From: Paraburkholderia youngii
GTDB taxonomy: Bacteria; Pseudomonadota; Gammaproteobacteria; Burkholderiales; Burkholderiaceae
DNA length: 64,000 nt
Assembly (NCBI RefSeq): GCF_013366925.1
Contig: NZ_JAALDK010000004.1
Span: forward strand, 124,001-188,000
Direction of reading: 5' to 3'
A program made the translations under genes and the position numbers. Below are positions 51,258 through 60,129 of the stretch, piece after piece. Numbering within the stretch: the first letter of the stretch is position 1; every line of letters starts with the position of its first letter. Under the pieces are notes generated by a model. It was not told the DNA's origin, ran no database searches, and saw nothing but the letters and a program-made list of their open reading frames with translations.

Positions 51258-52929
51258 ATGCAACAACAACCTACTCTTTCCCTCAAGCAGATCACCGTCA
51301 CCACCAACCCCCGCAGGTTTTTCGACGCGGCAAAGATGGAAGAACTGACGGCCTCGGTTCGCGAAACTGGCGTGATTCAGCCGGTAGTCGTTCGACCTCT
51401 CGCCGACGGCGGCTTCGCGCTCGTCGCTGGCGGTCGCAGATACAAGGCGGCGATGGCGGCGCATGGCGAGGACTACGAGATACCCGTAGTCGTCAAGGAG
51501 ATCGATGAGGCGCAGGCCAAACAGCTCGCGATCATCGAGAACATTCAGCGCGCCGATATGTCACCCGCCGAAGAAGCAATTGCTGCAGCCGAGCAGGTGG
51601 GGCTGAGCAGGGGCGATCGCGATGAGGTGGCCCGCATTTTCGGGTGGTCGCGCACCACGCTCGACAAGCGGCTTGCACTGATGAACTGCAGTGCGAACGT
51701 GCTCGAAGCGCTCACCACGCAGCAGATCCTTCTCGGCCACGCGGAACTGCTGGCCGCGCTTCCGAAGGAGACGCAGGACAAGCTGCTGCCCGTGATCGTC
51801 CAGGAAGGCAAGCCCGTCGCCGAGTTGAAGAAGAAGATCGAACAGGTTGCCTGTTCGTTGTCTGCCGCAATCTTCGACAAGACCGACTGCGCAAACTGTG
51901 CCCACAACTCGTCCACGCAGGGCGAGATGTTTGGCGAATCCATCGCCACGGGCAACTGTACGAACCGTACCTGTTTCAACGAGAAAACGGAGAAACAGCT
52001 TGAGACGGTCGCCGCTAATCTTCGCGATGATTTCCCCGTCGTGCGCATCGTGCGCGCGGGCGACAACCACACCCGGATACAGCTTGCTGTGGAGGGTGCA
52101 AAGGGAGTCGGCGAAGAACAGGCGAAAGCCTGCCACGCGTGCCAGAACTACGGCGCGGCGGTGAGCGGCCTGCCTGACTCGATCGGCAAGGTCTACAAGG
52201 GCCAGTGCTTCGATACCGTCATGCAACATGAAGATGGTTGCGAAGCGCCTGCAGGCTGAAAAAGCTGCTGCCGAGCCGAAGCCTGAAGCGAAGGGCGGCG
52301 GAACCGGTGCAGCGAAGCCTGCTGCCAAGGCTTCCGGCACCGCCCAGTCGACGACGAGCAATCCGCCGGCGACAGTCGTTGCCGAATCGGACCGCATCAA
52401 GACGTATCGCGTGGCGCTGTGGCGTAAAGCCCTGCGTCGTGAGGTTGGCCAGAATCCTGGGCTGGCCCAGCGATACCTCGTCTCGATCGCTCTCGCCGGA
52501 CAGGCCCGCTGCGTCGATGACTCGACGTTGAAGGGCATCTGGGAAAAGCTGACCGAAGAAAAGATCGCGGTGTCGGACGTGGCCAAAGCTGCGACGTCTG
52601 TGGCCGCCGCTGATGAGGCGAAGCTTGCGCTTGCTGTCACCGGCGTCACGGTCGCGGCGATTCAGGGTCTGGACGTTCATCATCTGACCAGCCTGTGCCG
52701 TCATCATCGGCTCGACCTCAACCAGCACTGGAAGCTCTGCAAGGAGTTTCTGGAACTGATCACGAAGTCGGAAATGATGGTGGTGGCCGACGCGCTTGGC
52801 ATTCGTGCCGCGCTCGGCGACGAGTTCAAGAAGGTGTTCAGCAAATCGAAGGCGGAAGTCATCGATGCGCTGCTCAACGTCAAAGGCTTCGACTACACCG
52901 GCAAGGTTCCGAAGGTTCTGAAGTATTAA
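51258..52929 (+). pseudogene. PRTRC system ParB-family protein, frameshifted
   Basis: The first frame (51258-52259, 333 codons) has a ParB domain: LKQITVTTNPRRFF, VIQPVVVRPLADGGFALVAG, IENIQRADMSPAEEAIAA and an HTH (EVARIFGWSRTTLDKRLALM), then Cys clusters (CANCAHNS, CTNRTCF, CHACQNYG). Near 52220 one extra A breaks the frame; the next frame continues with MVAKRLQAEKAA to 52929. Skipping one base joins FDTV-CNMKMVAKR as in other PRTRC ParB proteins, about 556 residues. The C-terminal half is helical. It may be a mutation or a sequence error. Confidence 0.78.
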
Positions 52930-52930
52930 C

Positions 52931-52950
52931 GCGCGCTCTCGCGCATCGAT
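52931..52950 (+). promoter_or_regulatory. Hairpin-ATCGAC motif, copy 6 (variant)
   Basis: GCGCG-CTCT-CGCGC followed by ATCGATC, starting immediately after the parB stop codon. It differs from other copies in ending GAT instead of GAC. Confidence 0.4.
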
Positions 52951-52987
52951 CGAAGCGGACAGGTCCTGCCCGCTTCATTCCTTTCAT

Positions 52988-53012
52988 GGACTGCCTCGGG
53001 CGGTCCTTTTTT
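52988..53012 (+). terminator. Hairpin with T run between PRTRC parB and gene E
   Basis: GGACTGCC-TCG-GGCGGTCC followed by six T. It may attenuate rather than end transcription, since the cassette continues. Confidence 0.65.
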
Positions 53013-53027
53013 ATTTGTGGAGTTTTT

Positions 53028-53504
53028 ATGTTTGTTGAACTTGAAGCGCTGTTGAAGTCGTGCGGTGGGCTGAAGCTGGCTCTGAAGATGAAGGGTGATG
53101 CGATGGTTGTGGTCATCATGCCGGAAGGCGAGGCGAAAGACACGGCGTTGCGTCAACCGCTCGTCATGACCGCGACGGCGGCGGAACTGGATGCCGGCTT
53201 TGCCGAACATCTGGCGACGTACACCGGCGCTCATGCGTCGCTGGCTGAGCAGGTGGCTGCGACGACGGCGATCCTCGGTGAGGCGCAAAAAGCCCAAGTC
53301 ACCAAAGCGACCAAAGCTCTCTCGGGCAAGGCTGGCAGAAGTACGCCAGCCGCGGCCAGGACGTCACCCGACGAGGATGCAGAGGATGACGACAGTGAAT
53401 CGTCGGAATCGGATGCGCCGGCCGCCGGGAACGAAGGCAAAGCGGACGCTCCAGCGGCTGCTGAGCCTGTTTCGAGCGGCACCGACCTCGCTTCGCTGTT
53501 CTAA
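53028..53504 (+). CDS. PRTRC system protein E
   Basis: A 158-residue protein; GTGGAG lies 7 bp before ATG 53028. N-terminal folded part (FVELEALLKSCGGLKLALKM, MVVVIMPEGE) and an acidic, Ser/Asp-rich C-terminal tail ending GTDLASLF. Order and size match protein E of PRTRC cassettes. Its biochemical role is unknown. Confidence 0.75.
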   Translation: MFVELEALLKSCGGLKLALKMKGDAMVVVIMPEGEAKDTALRQPLVMTATAAELDAGFAEHLATYTGAHASLAEQVAATTAILGEAQKAQVTKATKALSGKAGRSTPAAARTSPDEDAEDDDSESSESDAPAAGNEGKADAPAAAEPVSSGTDLASLF

Positions 53505-53516
53505 GGAGGGACGGTC

Positions 53517-53735
53517 ATGTCGATTTCGATCACCGCGCTCGTTCGCCAGTTCTCTTACAACGGCGTTGCATTTGCCGATCCCGGCCCGGCGTTCTCGCCC
53601 GAAGACGTTCGCGATCTCTACTCGGCGCAGTACCCCGAGCTGACGACTGCGTCCGTCGATGGTCCCGAGATCTCGGGAGATGTCGCGACCTACAAGTTTG
53701 TCCGCGCGGCCGGCGCCAAGGGTTCGTATGCGTAA
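53517..53735 (+). CDS. PRTRC system protein C (ubiquitin-like fold candidate)
   Basis: A 72-residue protein with AAGGAGGG 5 bp upstream. The beta-strand pattern (ISITALVRQFSYNGVAFADP, then FSPEDVRDLYSAQYPEL, then ATYKFVRAAGAKG) fits a small beta-grasp protein. PRTRC C has this size throughout the cassette family. A ubiquitin-like role is inferred from the E1-, E2- and JAMM-like neighbours. It does not end in Gly-Gly (ends AKGSYA), so processing would be needed if it is conjugated. Confidence 0.75.
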   Translation: MSISITALVRQFSYNGVAFADPGPAFSPEDVRDLYSAQYPELTTASVDGPEISGDVATYKFVRAAGAKGSYA

Positions 53736-53785
53736 GCAGACGCTTCTCAAGGCTCTTGCCGACCCGGCCAACGGGTTCAATCAGG

Positions 53786-53810
53786 AACCGCCCGAGAGGG
53801 CGGTTTTTTT
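53786..53810 (+). terminator. Terminator-like hairpin before PRTRC F
   Basis: AACCGCCC-GAGA-GGGCGGTT followed by seven T. A short frame from ATG 53728 runs through it and is not considered a gene. Confidence 0.75.
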
Positions 53811-53831
53811 ATATGACGACGAGGTTCGCCA

Positions 53832-54977
53832 ATGCTGTTCGATCCTTCATTCACTGATAGAGCGGTCGATGCGGGCGTCGGTGCGTCCTGGCAACCGCCA
53901 GTCACTGCCGTTGCCCAGTATCGACCTGCCGATTGTGTTCTGACGCTGCCGGATGTGTGTGAGGAAGTGCCCGCGAGTGCGTCGGTCAAATGGCGCAACG
54001 ATGAGTCACTTGATGCGATCGTGCTCGAGCAGTTCCGGCACGGTCCGCTTCGGGCGGAAGATGTGGAAGCGCCAGTCAGCCCGGTCGACGCTTTCCGGCA
54101 GGCATTCTTTGCGTGGGTGCGCCGGCAGTTGCCTGCGCCGCTTCGCTTCCTGTCCTTCGGACTGGAGCTTTGTGACACCAACGCCGTCATCGATGCCATC
54201 CAGCATCAGTATGAGCACGATGATTTCAAGCCTCGCACGTCGTTGCATCTGGGCGTGAAGTCAACCGACGAGTGGGTGCACGAGGTGGGAGCCTTTGCAG
54301 AACCGCTGCGCCGTGCCCATCCGCTTTTGCTACACACGATTTCCAATATCGTCGATCGCGTTTCCGGCAAGACGGTCCTCGTCCGTACCCCCGGCTGGTT
54401 CCTTTGCGAGGCCTCGTGCCTGCACTGGGAGGGTAACGAAAGTGCGACAGACGAAGACGTGCGAGCGTGGCTGAATGACGTGTACGGCGACGACGCCGAG
54501 GTGGTTGATCGCTATCTCCCGTCCGAGTTGCGGCCGCTGCTTTGTCCCGACGAGATCCGTGTGCCGGGGAAAGTTGAAGGGCGCCGCGTTCGCTCGTCCG
54601 TCCTTTCAGACAACGAATTGCGGCAGTTGCGCGCGGACTCACCGGGCATGGTTGCACGGGTTTGTGATCACCTGCTGGTCCTGAAGCAGCTGTTGAGCAA
54701 GGCTGGGAAGTCCGACTGCCTGGCTGACGGCTATGACGCACAGCCCATTTACTCCGGTTGCACGTTCGTCCTCTCGCAAAACGAGCGGATGGGCGAACTG
54801 CTCGACGACCACATGAACAACGCGTTCTCGGCAGGCGAATCGTCCGAGTACAGCCGTTTCATTTCCTTTTCCGACACACGACGGGGCATCCGCGCGCAGT
54901 ACGCGCAATGGGGCCTCGGATTACGCATGCTTCATCACCTCGATCGCCTGATGGCGCTGGTGGTGGACCCTAACTAG
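53832..54977 (+). CDS. PRTRC system protein F
   Basis: A 381-residue soluble protein, ATG 53832. No catalytic motif is seen. Recognisable only by cassette position and segments such as CLHWEGNESATDEDVRAWLN and SEYSRFISFSDTRRGIRAQY. It has several conserved-looking Cys and His residues. Gene B follows after 10 bp. Confidence 0.72.
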   Translation: MLFDPSFTDRAVDAGVGASWQPPVTAVAQYRPADCVLTLPDVCEEVPASASVKWRNDESLDAIVLEQFRHGPLRAEDVEAPVSPVDAFRQAFFAWVRRQLPAPLRFLSFGLELCDTNAVIDAIQHQYEHDDFKPRTSLHLGVKSTDEWVHEVGAFAEPLRRAHPLLLHTISNIVDRVSGKTVLVRTPGWFLCEASCLHWEGNESATDEDVRAWLNDVYGDDAEVVDRYLPSELRPLLCPDEIRVPGKVEGRRVRSSVLSDNELRQLRADSPGMVARVCDHLLVLKQLLSKAGKSDCLADGYDAQPIYSGCTFVLSQNERMGELLDDHMNNAFSAGESSEYSRFISFSDTRRGIRAQYAQWGLGLRMLHHLDRLMALVVDPN

Positions 54978-54987
54978 GAGCTTTCCC

Positions 54988-55716
54988 ATGAATGGTGTTT
55001 CGATTGGCCAGACGGGTCACGACGTGACGTTGTCATCGGCCCTTTTGCTCTACACAGGTCCGAACGGCTCGCACTATGCAACGGCGCATCCCGTCACTGC
55101 AGAGCGCAAGACCGGACGCCCGATCATCGGTGCAGGCCGGCCGCTGGATCGCAAGGCGCTCATCGATGCGCTCGTGCAGCTCGATCGCAATGCCGCACCC
55201 AAAGCTGATTTCCTCCAGGCCACAGTGCTTGGTGTGACGTCGGCTGCGGTGACGTGGTGGTGCGCGCCGGCTTTGCGACGCGTGTTTTTCAAGTGCGAGG
55301 AGCTTGGCGAGCGCAGTGCGGTGGTGCCGCATCCGGGGCAGGTGTTTCAGGCCAGCACGAACGGCTTTCGGGTCTTCGCGCTGAAAGGCGACAGCAGACC
55401 CGAACCATCGACGGCGCTTTTCGAGCCTCCGTACTTCAACACGTGGGACCGGGGCAAGATCTGCATTGGTTCGGCCAATGTCCCGCGGCGCATCGAGGTT
55501 TCGGCGATCGCCGGATGGGAGGAAGCTTTCTTCGCGTCCGCGTTCACGCACCCGAATCACGGCGGCAAGCGTGTCGAGTACAAGAACGGCTTCTACGCGT
55601 TCTGGAAAGACATGCTGGACGGCAGCTTCGAGGCTTTCCCGGTCGATGTGCTGGTGCCGATGAAAGACGCCACGGCGGGCAAGCTCGTCGCCGGAGAGAT
55701 TGGAGGTCAGGAATGA
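54988..55716 (+). CDS. PRTRC system protein B (E2-like)
   Basis: A 242-residue protein, AGGAGCT 8 bp before ATG 54988. The segment FEPPYFNTWDRGKICIGSAN resembles the P-x-x-P-N...G-x-I-C motif around the active-site Cys of E2 ubiquitin-conjugating enzymes, so C in KICIG is the candidate nucleophile. FTHPNHGGK follows. In PRTRC cassettes B sits between F and the JAMM-like A. E2-type chemistry is inference from the motif and neighbours. Confidence 0.75.
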   Translation: MNGVSIGQTGHDVTLSSALLLYTGPNGSHYATAHPVTAERKTGRPIIGAGRPLDRKALIDALVQLDRNAAPKADFLQATVLGVTSAAVTWWCAPALRRVFFKCEELGERSAVVPHPGQVFQASTNGFRVFALKGDSRPEPSTALFEPPYFNTWDRGKICIGSANVPRRIEVSAIAGWEEAFFASAFTHPNHGGKRVEYKNGFYAFWKDMLDGSFEAFPVDVLVPMKDATAGKLVAGEIGGQE

Positions 55717-56357
55717 ATCCAGTCGATCAGGTGTTACAGGCCTCGTTCCCGTCCGTCATGGTGCCGACGCGTGAGCCGGTTGTCCCGATGTCCGCATCGG
55801 GGGAGCGGCTGCTGATTGCGTCCAACGGCGTGTTTCTCGAAATCGACCGTCCGTGGATACGGCTGGTGCGCCATCTGGGCTCGTTCAGCTGGCATACGCC
55901 TGTTCCGTATGGCGAGGCAGCTGACTCGACGGAAGTGCGCTGCGGCGCGGTGCCGGCCGATCTGGTGGCCGGTTTCGCGCGTATGGCTCGCGCAGCGTTG
56001 CCCAATGAGGTCGGCGCGTGGATCACATGGAATGCGTCGACAGGCGCGTTCCGGCTGGTGCCGCTCCCTTCGTTGTCGCATAGTCCGACGCACCTTCATT
56101 ACGAGCGTCCGCAACTTGGCGATGACGAATGGCTGGTGGTCGACTGTCATTCGCATGGTCGCGGCAGGGCGTACTTCTCATCGACCGATGATCGCGACGA
56201 TCAACACGATGTGAAGCTGTCGCTGGTGCTCGGTCACTGCCATCAGGTGCCGTCTGTCGCGCTGCGGTTGTGCGCGAAGGGCCGTTTCGAGGTCCAGCGC
56301 GCTGTACCGGAGCGCTGGACGGCAGCGTTGGCTGCGTCGGCTGCGGAGGTCGTATGA
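55713..56357 (+). CDS. PRTRC system protein A (JAMM/JAB-type protease)
   Basis: A 214-residue protein overlapping gene B by 4 bp. The C-terminal half holds a full JAMM signature: VDCHSHGRGRAYFSSTDDRD has H-x-H, seven residues, S-x-x-D, which binds zinc in deubiquitinase-like enzymes. The catalytic Glu expected upstream may be in the 100-residue N-terminal part (GVFLEIDRPW). Such proteins remove or mature ubiquitin-like tags. Overlaps thiF by 4 bp. Confidence 0.8.
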   Translation: MNPVDQVLQASFPSVMVPTREPVVPMSASGERLLIASNGVFLEIDRPWIRLVRHLGSFSWHTPVPYGEAADSTEVRCGAVPADLVAGFARMARAALPNEVGAWITWNASTGAFRLVPLPSLSHSPTHLHYERPQLGDDEWLVVDCHSHGRGRAYFSSTDDRDDQHDVKLSLVLGHCHQVPSVALRLCAKGRFEVQRAVPERWTAALAASAAEVV

Positions 56358-57166
56358 CGCTTTTGCATACGACACCGCCGCACATGCTGAGCGGACCGTG
56401 GAAGGTGGTGGTTGTGGGCGCTGGCGGTACCGGCAGCGCCTTGCTTCCCTCTCTCGCGCGATTGCATCACGCAATGATCGAGCTCGGGCACCCGGGCGGA
56501 ATCGAGTGCCTAGTCTACGACGACGACACGGTCAGCGAGTTCAACGTTGGCAGGCAGGGCTTCTATCCCAACGACGTCGGCCAGTACAAGGCGACGTTGC
56601 TGGTGAATCGCCTGAACCTGCTGATGGGCACGAACTGGAAGGCCGAGCCGCGACGCGTCGATTCGAAGCTGAATCTATACGGTGACATGGTGATCGGCTG
56701 CGTCGATTCGCGGCGTGCGCGTCACGCGATCGCGCAGGCTGCGAAGCGCGGCAACGTTCGCTATTACCTCGACTGCGGCAACGAGACGGATCGTGGCCAG
56801 GTCATTCTCGGCGAGTTCGGCAAGGCGCGGCATGACAGGTTGCCCCATGTGGGCGACCTGTTCCCCGACCTGCTGAATCCGAAGAATGACAAGGGCGACG
56901 ATGCGCCGTCCTGCTCGATGGCCGATGCACTGCGCAAGCAGTCGCTCGTCATCAATCAGGCGATCTCGGTGCAGGCGTTCAATCTGTTGTGGTCGCTGTT
57001 TCGCAACGGTGGCCTCAATTTCTCGGGCGTATTCGTGAACCTCGCAACGGGGCGAACGAATCCGATTCCCATCGACCCGGCGGCATGGGCGCGCTTTGGC
57101 TATGACGCGCCAAAGCTGCCTGTGAAAAAGGCCCGCAAGCCTGCAAAGGCCAGGGTCTCCGACTGA
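56354..57166 (+). CDS. PRTRC system ThiF-family protein (E1-like)
   Basis: A 270-residue E1-type adenylating enzyme. The nucleotide loop is VVVGAGGTGSALLPSLARL (residues 19-37), and the acidic/Arg motif is YDDDTVSEFNVGRQGFYPND. IGCVDSRRARHAI is the second conserved block. The Cys in APSCSMADAL is a candidate for thioester formation. It would activate a ubiquitin-like partner, presumably protein C. Last gene of the cassette. Confidence 0.83.
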   Translation: MTLLHTTPPHMLSGPWKVVVVGAGGTGSALLPSLARLHHAMIELGHPGGIECLVYDDDTVSEFNVGRQGFYPNDVGQYKATLLVNRLNLLMGTNWKAEPRRVDSKLNLYGDMVIGCVDSRRARHAIAQAAKRGNVRYYLDCGNETDRGQVILGEFGKARHDRLPHVGDLFPDLLNPKNDKGDDAPSCSMADALRKQSLVINQAISVQAFNLLWSLFRNGGLNFSGVFVNLATGRTNPIPIDPAAWARFGYDAPKLPVKKARKPAKARVSD

Positions 57167-57202
57167 ACCGCACCCGTTCAAGGCGCGGCGCTATACCTCT
57201 CT

Positions 57203-57227
57203 GATGTCCCCGCTTCGGCGGGGCATC
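57203..57227 (+). promoter_or_regulatory. G/C-hairpin leader cut off by the IS4-family insertion
   Basis: GATG-T-CCCCGC-TTCG-GCGGGG-CATC. Removing the element at 57247-58750 places it 40 bp before GGAGGAGT and ATG 58772, as in the other leaders. No T run follows, so it is not a typical terminator for the cassette. Confidence 0.5.
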
Positions 57228-57246
57228 AAATTCCCCATCTCAAACT

Positions 57247-58750
57247 CTGAAGTTTACCCACAAATTGTCGGAGCAATTCATTCGTTTTGTCGAAAAATAC
57301 GGTACATCTCGGTGATCTCATGCAAGGCAAGGAAGCCACGCCAGGTAACGGTTGGCCCTGGCGGGCGATCATTCGAACGATCGAGATAGCCCCCAAGCCT
57401 GGCGATCCATAACATGACTTGAGCCAGCGATGGGACGTGCTCAGGTAACGCCGTAGTGCTGTGGACGCGGCAATAAAGCGCGCGCCACTCGACAGGCTGC
57501 AATAGCACTTCGCACGGCAGCTCGCCATCCAATCGTGAGAGCAATGTCGCGTAGAGAATGCGCCAGCTGACTACCGCAAATAGCGCTGTGGCGCGTACAA
57601 ATCGTTCGAGAGTACCGAATTGCCTTGCTTCGATCCGGCAACCACTTTTGAGAACGCGATGCCACGATTCAATTGTCCAGCGTCGTGCGTACCATGCAAT
57701 CCGTTCAAGCACTTCGTCGAGAGTGTGCGTTGGCACTGAACACAGCAACATCCATTCAATTGGTTGAATACCCTCGGGAGGATGGGTCTCCAGCGCCTGA
57801 ATCGCAAATACTTCCACCGTTGGTAGTGCACCTGGCCGATTCCGGGGCGGCTTCAGTTCCACGCACGTACAGCGCAATGTCAGCCGCGCAGTACGCGTCG
57901 TATGCGTGCGGCTAGCCGGTACCTGAAGTTCAGTCTCGCCGAGTGGAGGAGAAGCCGCAACAGTCTCCCACAGGTACTTCTCGGGGTGGGCGACGCGCCG
58001 ATTCCATGCAGCGCGTACGAGCCAGTCGACGCCTCTCGGTCGCGGCGCCACGAAGGTGTCGTAGACATCGCCCTCGCGATCACACACTCCGACAATACGA
58101 GTCTGTGGACAATGTTGGTGCAGGGCGGCGAGGTGCTCGATGCCCTCCATCCATTTCGCACTTTCCTTCTCTCGTATTGATCGCTTCTTGCGCTGACTTG
58201 CCTTACCAGCTTGTTCTGGTGGTCTCGACCATGTCTTCATTCCCAATATACCCAACGGCAAACCGTCGGGGCTGACGGCCAACATGCTGTGCATCAGGAA
58301 TCCGCGCTCGTTGCCACCGGTGCAATAGCCTAGACCCTGCGTCGCAGGCAAATGCGTCAGATTGAACTCGGTAGTGTCCTGCACAGCCAGCACCACCGAT
58401 ACCGTCCGCATACGCGCGAGTGTCTGCGCAATATGATTGCCGAGCAAGCCATCAGTATCGACTTGATCGTTGTCGAAAAAGCGATACGCTGCTTTAAGCT
58501 CTGGCCCTGCAAGCGCTTGCGGCAACGAACATTGAGGGCTGTGCGCAAGTCGTCGCGCAAGCTGAACAAGGCGCTGTGTTAGGCGAGCATCGCCTAACTC
58601 CGCCATGCCAAACTCTCCTCGCTTGCCCAGTCCTCAAGGTCGCCAATATCAGGCAATGTTGTTCAGCGCTTGTTTGATGGTAAGCGAACGTTAACATTGC
58701 CTGAACTCGTTTACAACAGGCAGTTGACCAAAGATGTGGGTAAATCTCAG
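57247..58750 (-). mobile_element. IS4-family insertion sequence
   Basis: A 1504-bp element with inverted ends (CTGAAGTTTACCCACA left; CTGAGATTTACCCACA right) and a 10-bp target duplication ATCTCAAACT at 57237-57246 and 58751-58760. It carries one intact transposase gene. Confidence 0.92.
57278..58606 (-). CDS. IS4-family transposase (IS50/Tn5 group-like)
   Basis: A 442-residue DDE enzyme. The N-terminal domain has ELGDARLTQRLVQLARRLA and AAYRFFDNDQVDTDGLL. Catalytic acids: VVLAVQDTTEFNLTH, GVCDREGDVYDTFV and the Y-R-E-K-like block RRWTIESWHRVLKSGCRIE. Length is normal and no defects are seen. Confidence 0.92.
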   Translation of the reverse strand: MAELGDARLTQRLVQLARRLAHSPQCSLPQALAGPELKAAYRFFDNDQVDTDGLLGNHIAQTLARMRTVSVVLAVQDTTEFNLTHLPATQGLGYCTGGNERGFLMHSMLAVSPDGLPLGILGMKTWSRPPEQAGKASQRKKRSIREKESAKWMEGIEHLAALHQHCPQTRIVGVCDREGDVYDTFVAPRPRGVDWLVRAAWNRRVAHPEKYLWETVAASPPLGETELQVPASRTHTTRTARLTLRCTCVELKPPRNRPGALPTVEVFAIQALETHPPEGIQPIEWMLLCSVPTHTLDEVLERIAWYARRWTIESWHRVLKSGCRIEARQFGTLERFVRATALFAVVSWRILYATLLSRLDGELPCEVLLQPVEWRALYCRVHSTTALPEHVPSLAQVMLWIARLGGYLDRSNDRPPGPTVTWRGFLALHEITEMYRIFRQNE

Positions 58751-58771
58751 ATCTCAAACTGGAGGAGTCCA

Positions 58772-59311
58772 ATGACCCCACAAAAACCGTCGACTCCGGT
58801 CGGCAAGATGTTCATTCGCTGTGCCCAGTCCGCGGTGGCTGGCGCCGCAGCTTCGTATGCGGCCGACCACTACGTGGTCGTGTCGGTGCTTCAGTCGCTC
58901 GCACGGGCTGTACTTCATCACGAAGAGCTGGTCGGCCCTGAAGTCGGGAAGCGGCTGCTCATGGTGCTTGCAGTCGCTGCGTTGCTGTTCGCGGCGTCAG
59001 TTGCGAGTGAGCGACGTCGCAATGCATTTCTCGATGCTGTCGCTTCGCGCGGCAGGCGTCTCGCAGGCTGGCTGATGGCCGGTGCTGCGGCGAAGGTCTG
59101 TTTCCTTTCCGGTGCGCTGGCGGGTTTCAGGGGTCAAGGCTGGCTCGCTGGCCTGATGACGCTCGCGATGTACGGCGTTGCTCTCCTCTGCGCTAAGCAT
59201 CTCCAACCTCGATGGTCGATGACGAAGGGTAGCAAACAAGGACACACGTCTACCTCGCGAACCCGAAAGTCGCTAACGCGATTCGAGACTATCTTGATGA
59301 GCGTCGAATAG
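58772..59311 (+). CDS. Membrane protein with a probably altered C-terminus
   Basis: A 179-residue protein, GGAGGAGTCC just before ATG 58772. Three helices (about 60-80, 100-120 and 125-143: LLMVLAVAALLFAASVA, AGAAAKVCFLSGALAGF, GLMTLAMYGVALLCA). The last 30 residues (SKQGHTSTSRTRKSLTRF) are read from sequence that in another frame encodes an integrase fragment, so the native C-terminus is probably lost. Unknown function. Confidence 0.55.
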   Translation: MTPQKPSTPVGKMFIRCAQSAVAGAAASYAADHYVVVSVLQSLARAVLHHEELVGPEVGKRLLMVLAVAALLFAASVASERRRNAFLDAVASRGRRLAGWLMAGAAAKVCFLSGALAGFRGQGWLAGLMTLAMYGVALLCAKHLQPRWSMTKGSKQGHTSTSRTRKSLTRFETILMSVE

Positions 59312-59625
59312 TCGATGGCGTTGTGTTCAATCACGATGCGCCACTATTCCGGTCGCAGAAAGGCGGACAGTTCACACCGAACACATTGCAACGGTTGTTC
59401 CATCGCGTGTTTTCGAAGGCCCGAATACAGGGCGCATCGAGCCATTCGGGACGGCGCGCATTTGCGACGACTTTGATCGAGAAGGGCGTCGACAGCAAAT
59501 CCGTTTCGACGGTGATGGGTCACGCGTCGATTGCGATGACGGCTCGCGACGTAGAAGATAAGCCGGTTAGGCTGAAGCAGATCAGCGCAGATATATTTTG
59601 GGTGCGATACGGTGCTCACGTCTAG
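59248..59625 (+). pseudogene. Tyrosine recombinase, C-terminal remnant
   Basis: A frame from about 59248: VYLANPKVANAIRDYLDERR, FRSQKGGQFTPNTLQRLFHR, then SHSGRRAFATTLIEKGVDSK with the H-x-G-R-R catalytic box and VMGHASIAMTARDVEDKP. The N-terminal domain and the first catalytic Arg are missing, and the final Tyr position reads AMTARDVED instead of the usual T-x-x-Y, so it is inactive. Confidence 0.72.
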
Positions 59626-60129
59626 GGCATCGTATCAGCCCCGATAGCTACTTCCGCCGACGGCGCGGATCCGGACGAACTTTCGACGATGAGGTAAGGC
59701 GAATTAGTAGAATCGAAAAGAACGCTGCATTGTGCGTTGCTGCGACCATCGATTCAAAGCAGAAATACAATTTTGCCGCACGACCAATTGGAACGTAATC
59801 GCCAAATCCAACAGTCGTGAATACTGTGGTGGAGAAGTAGAGGGCTTCAACTAAATCTGCTGTCGCCGGATAGAAGCCATTTTTCGAGTTCGGAAGGCCA
59901 AAGCCGCCGCCGAATCCCCACGCGAATGCGAATTGGGTTGTGAGTAAGGCGGTGTATACGACGTAGAGAGCTATGGCTAAGACGAAATTTCTTCCAATCT
60001 GCTCATTTTTGAATTCAAGTTCTGTCACTAACGACGACAGAAAAAGTAGATATGAAACCGTTGTCGTCGCGGAACAGATGATGAATACTCTCGCCGGAGA
60101 CAGTGAAGCGAAAATGCCGATTCCAGCTA

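Noticed and set aside
53659..53943. 94-codon plus-strand frame (possible start at 53728)
   Set aside because: Runs through a strong terminator hairpin and into the PRTRC F gene in the wrong frame; no ribosome site specific to it.
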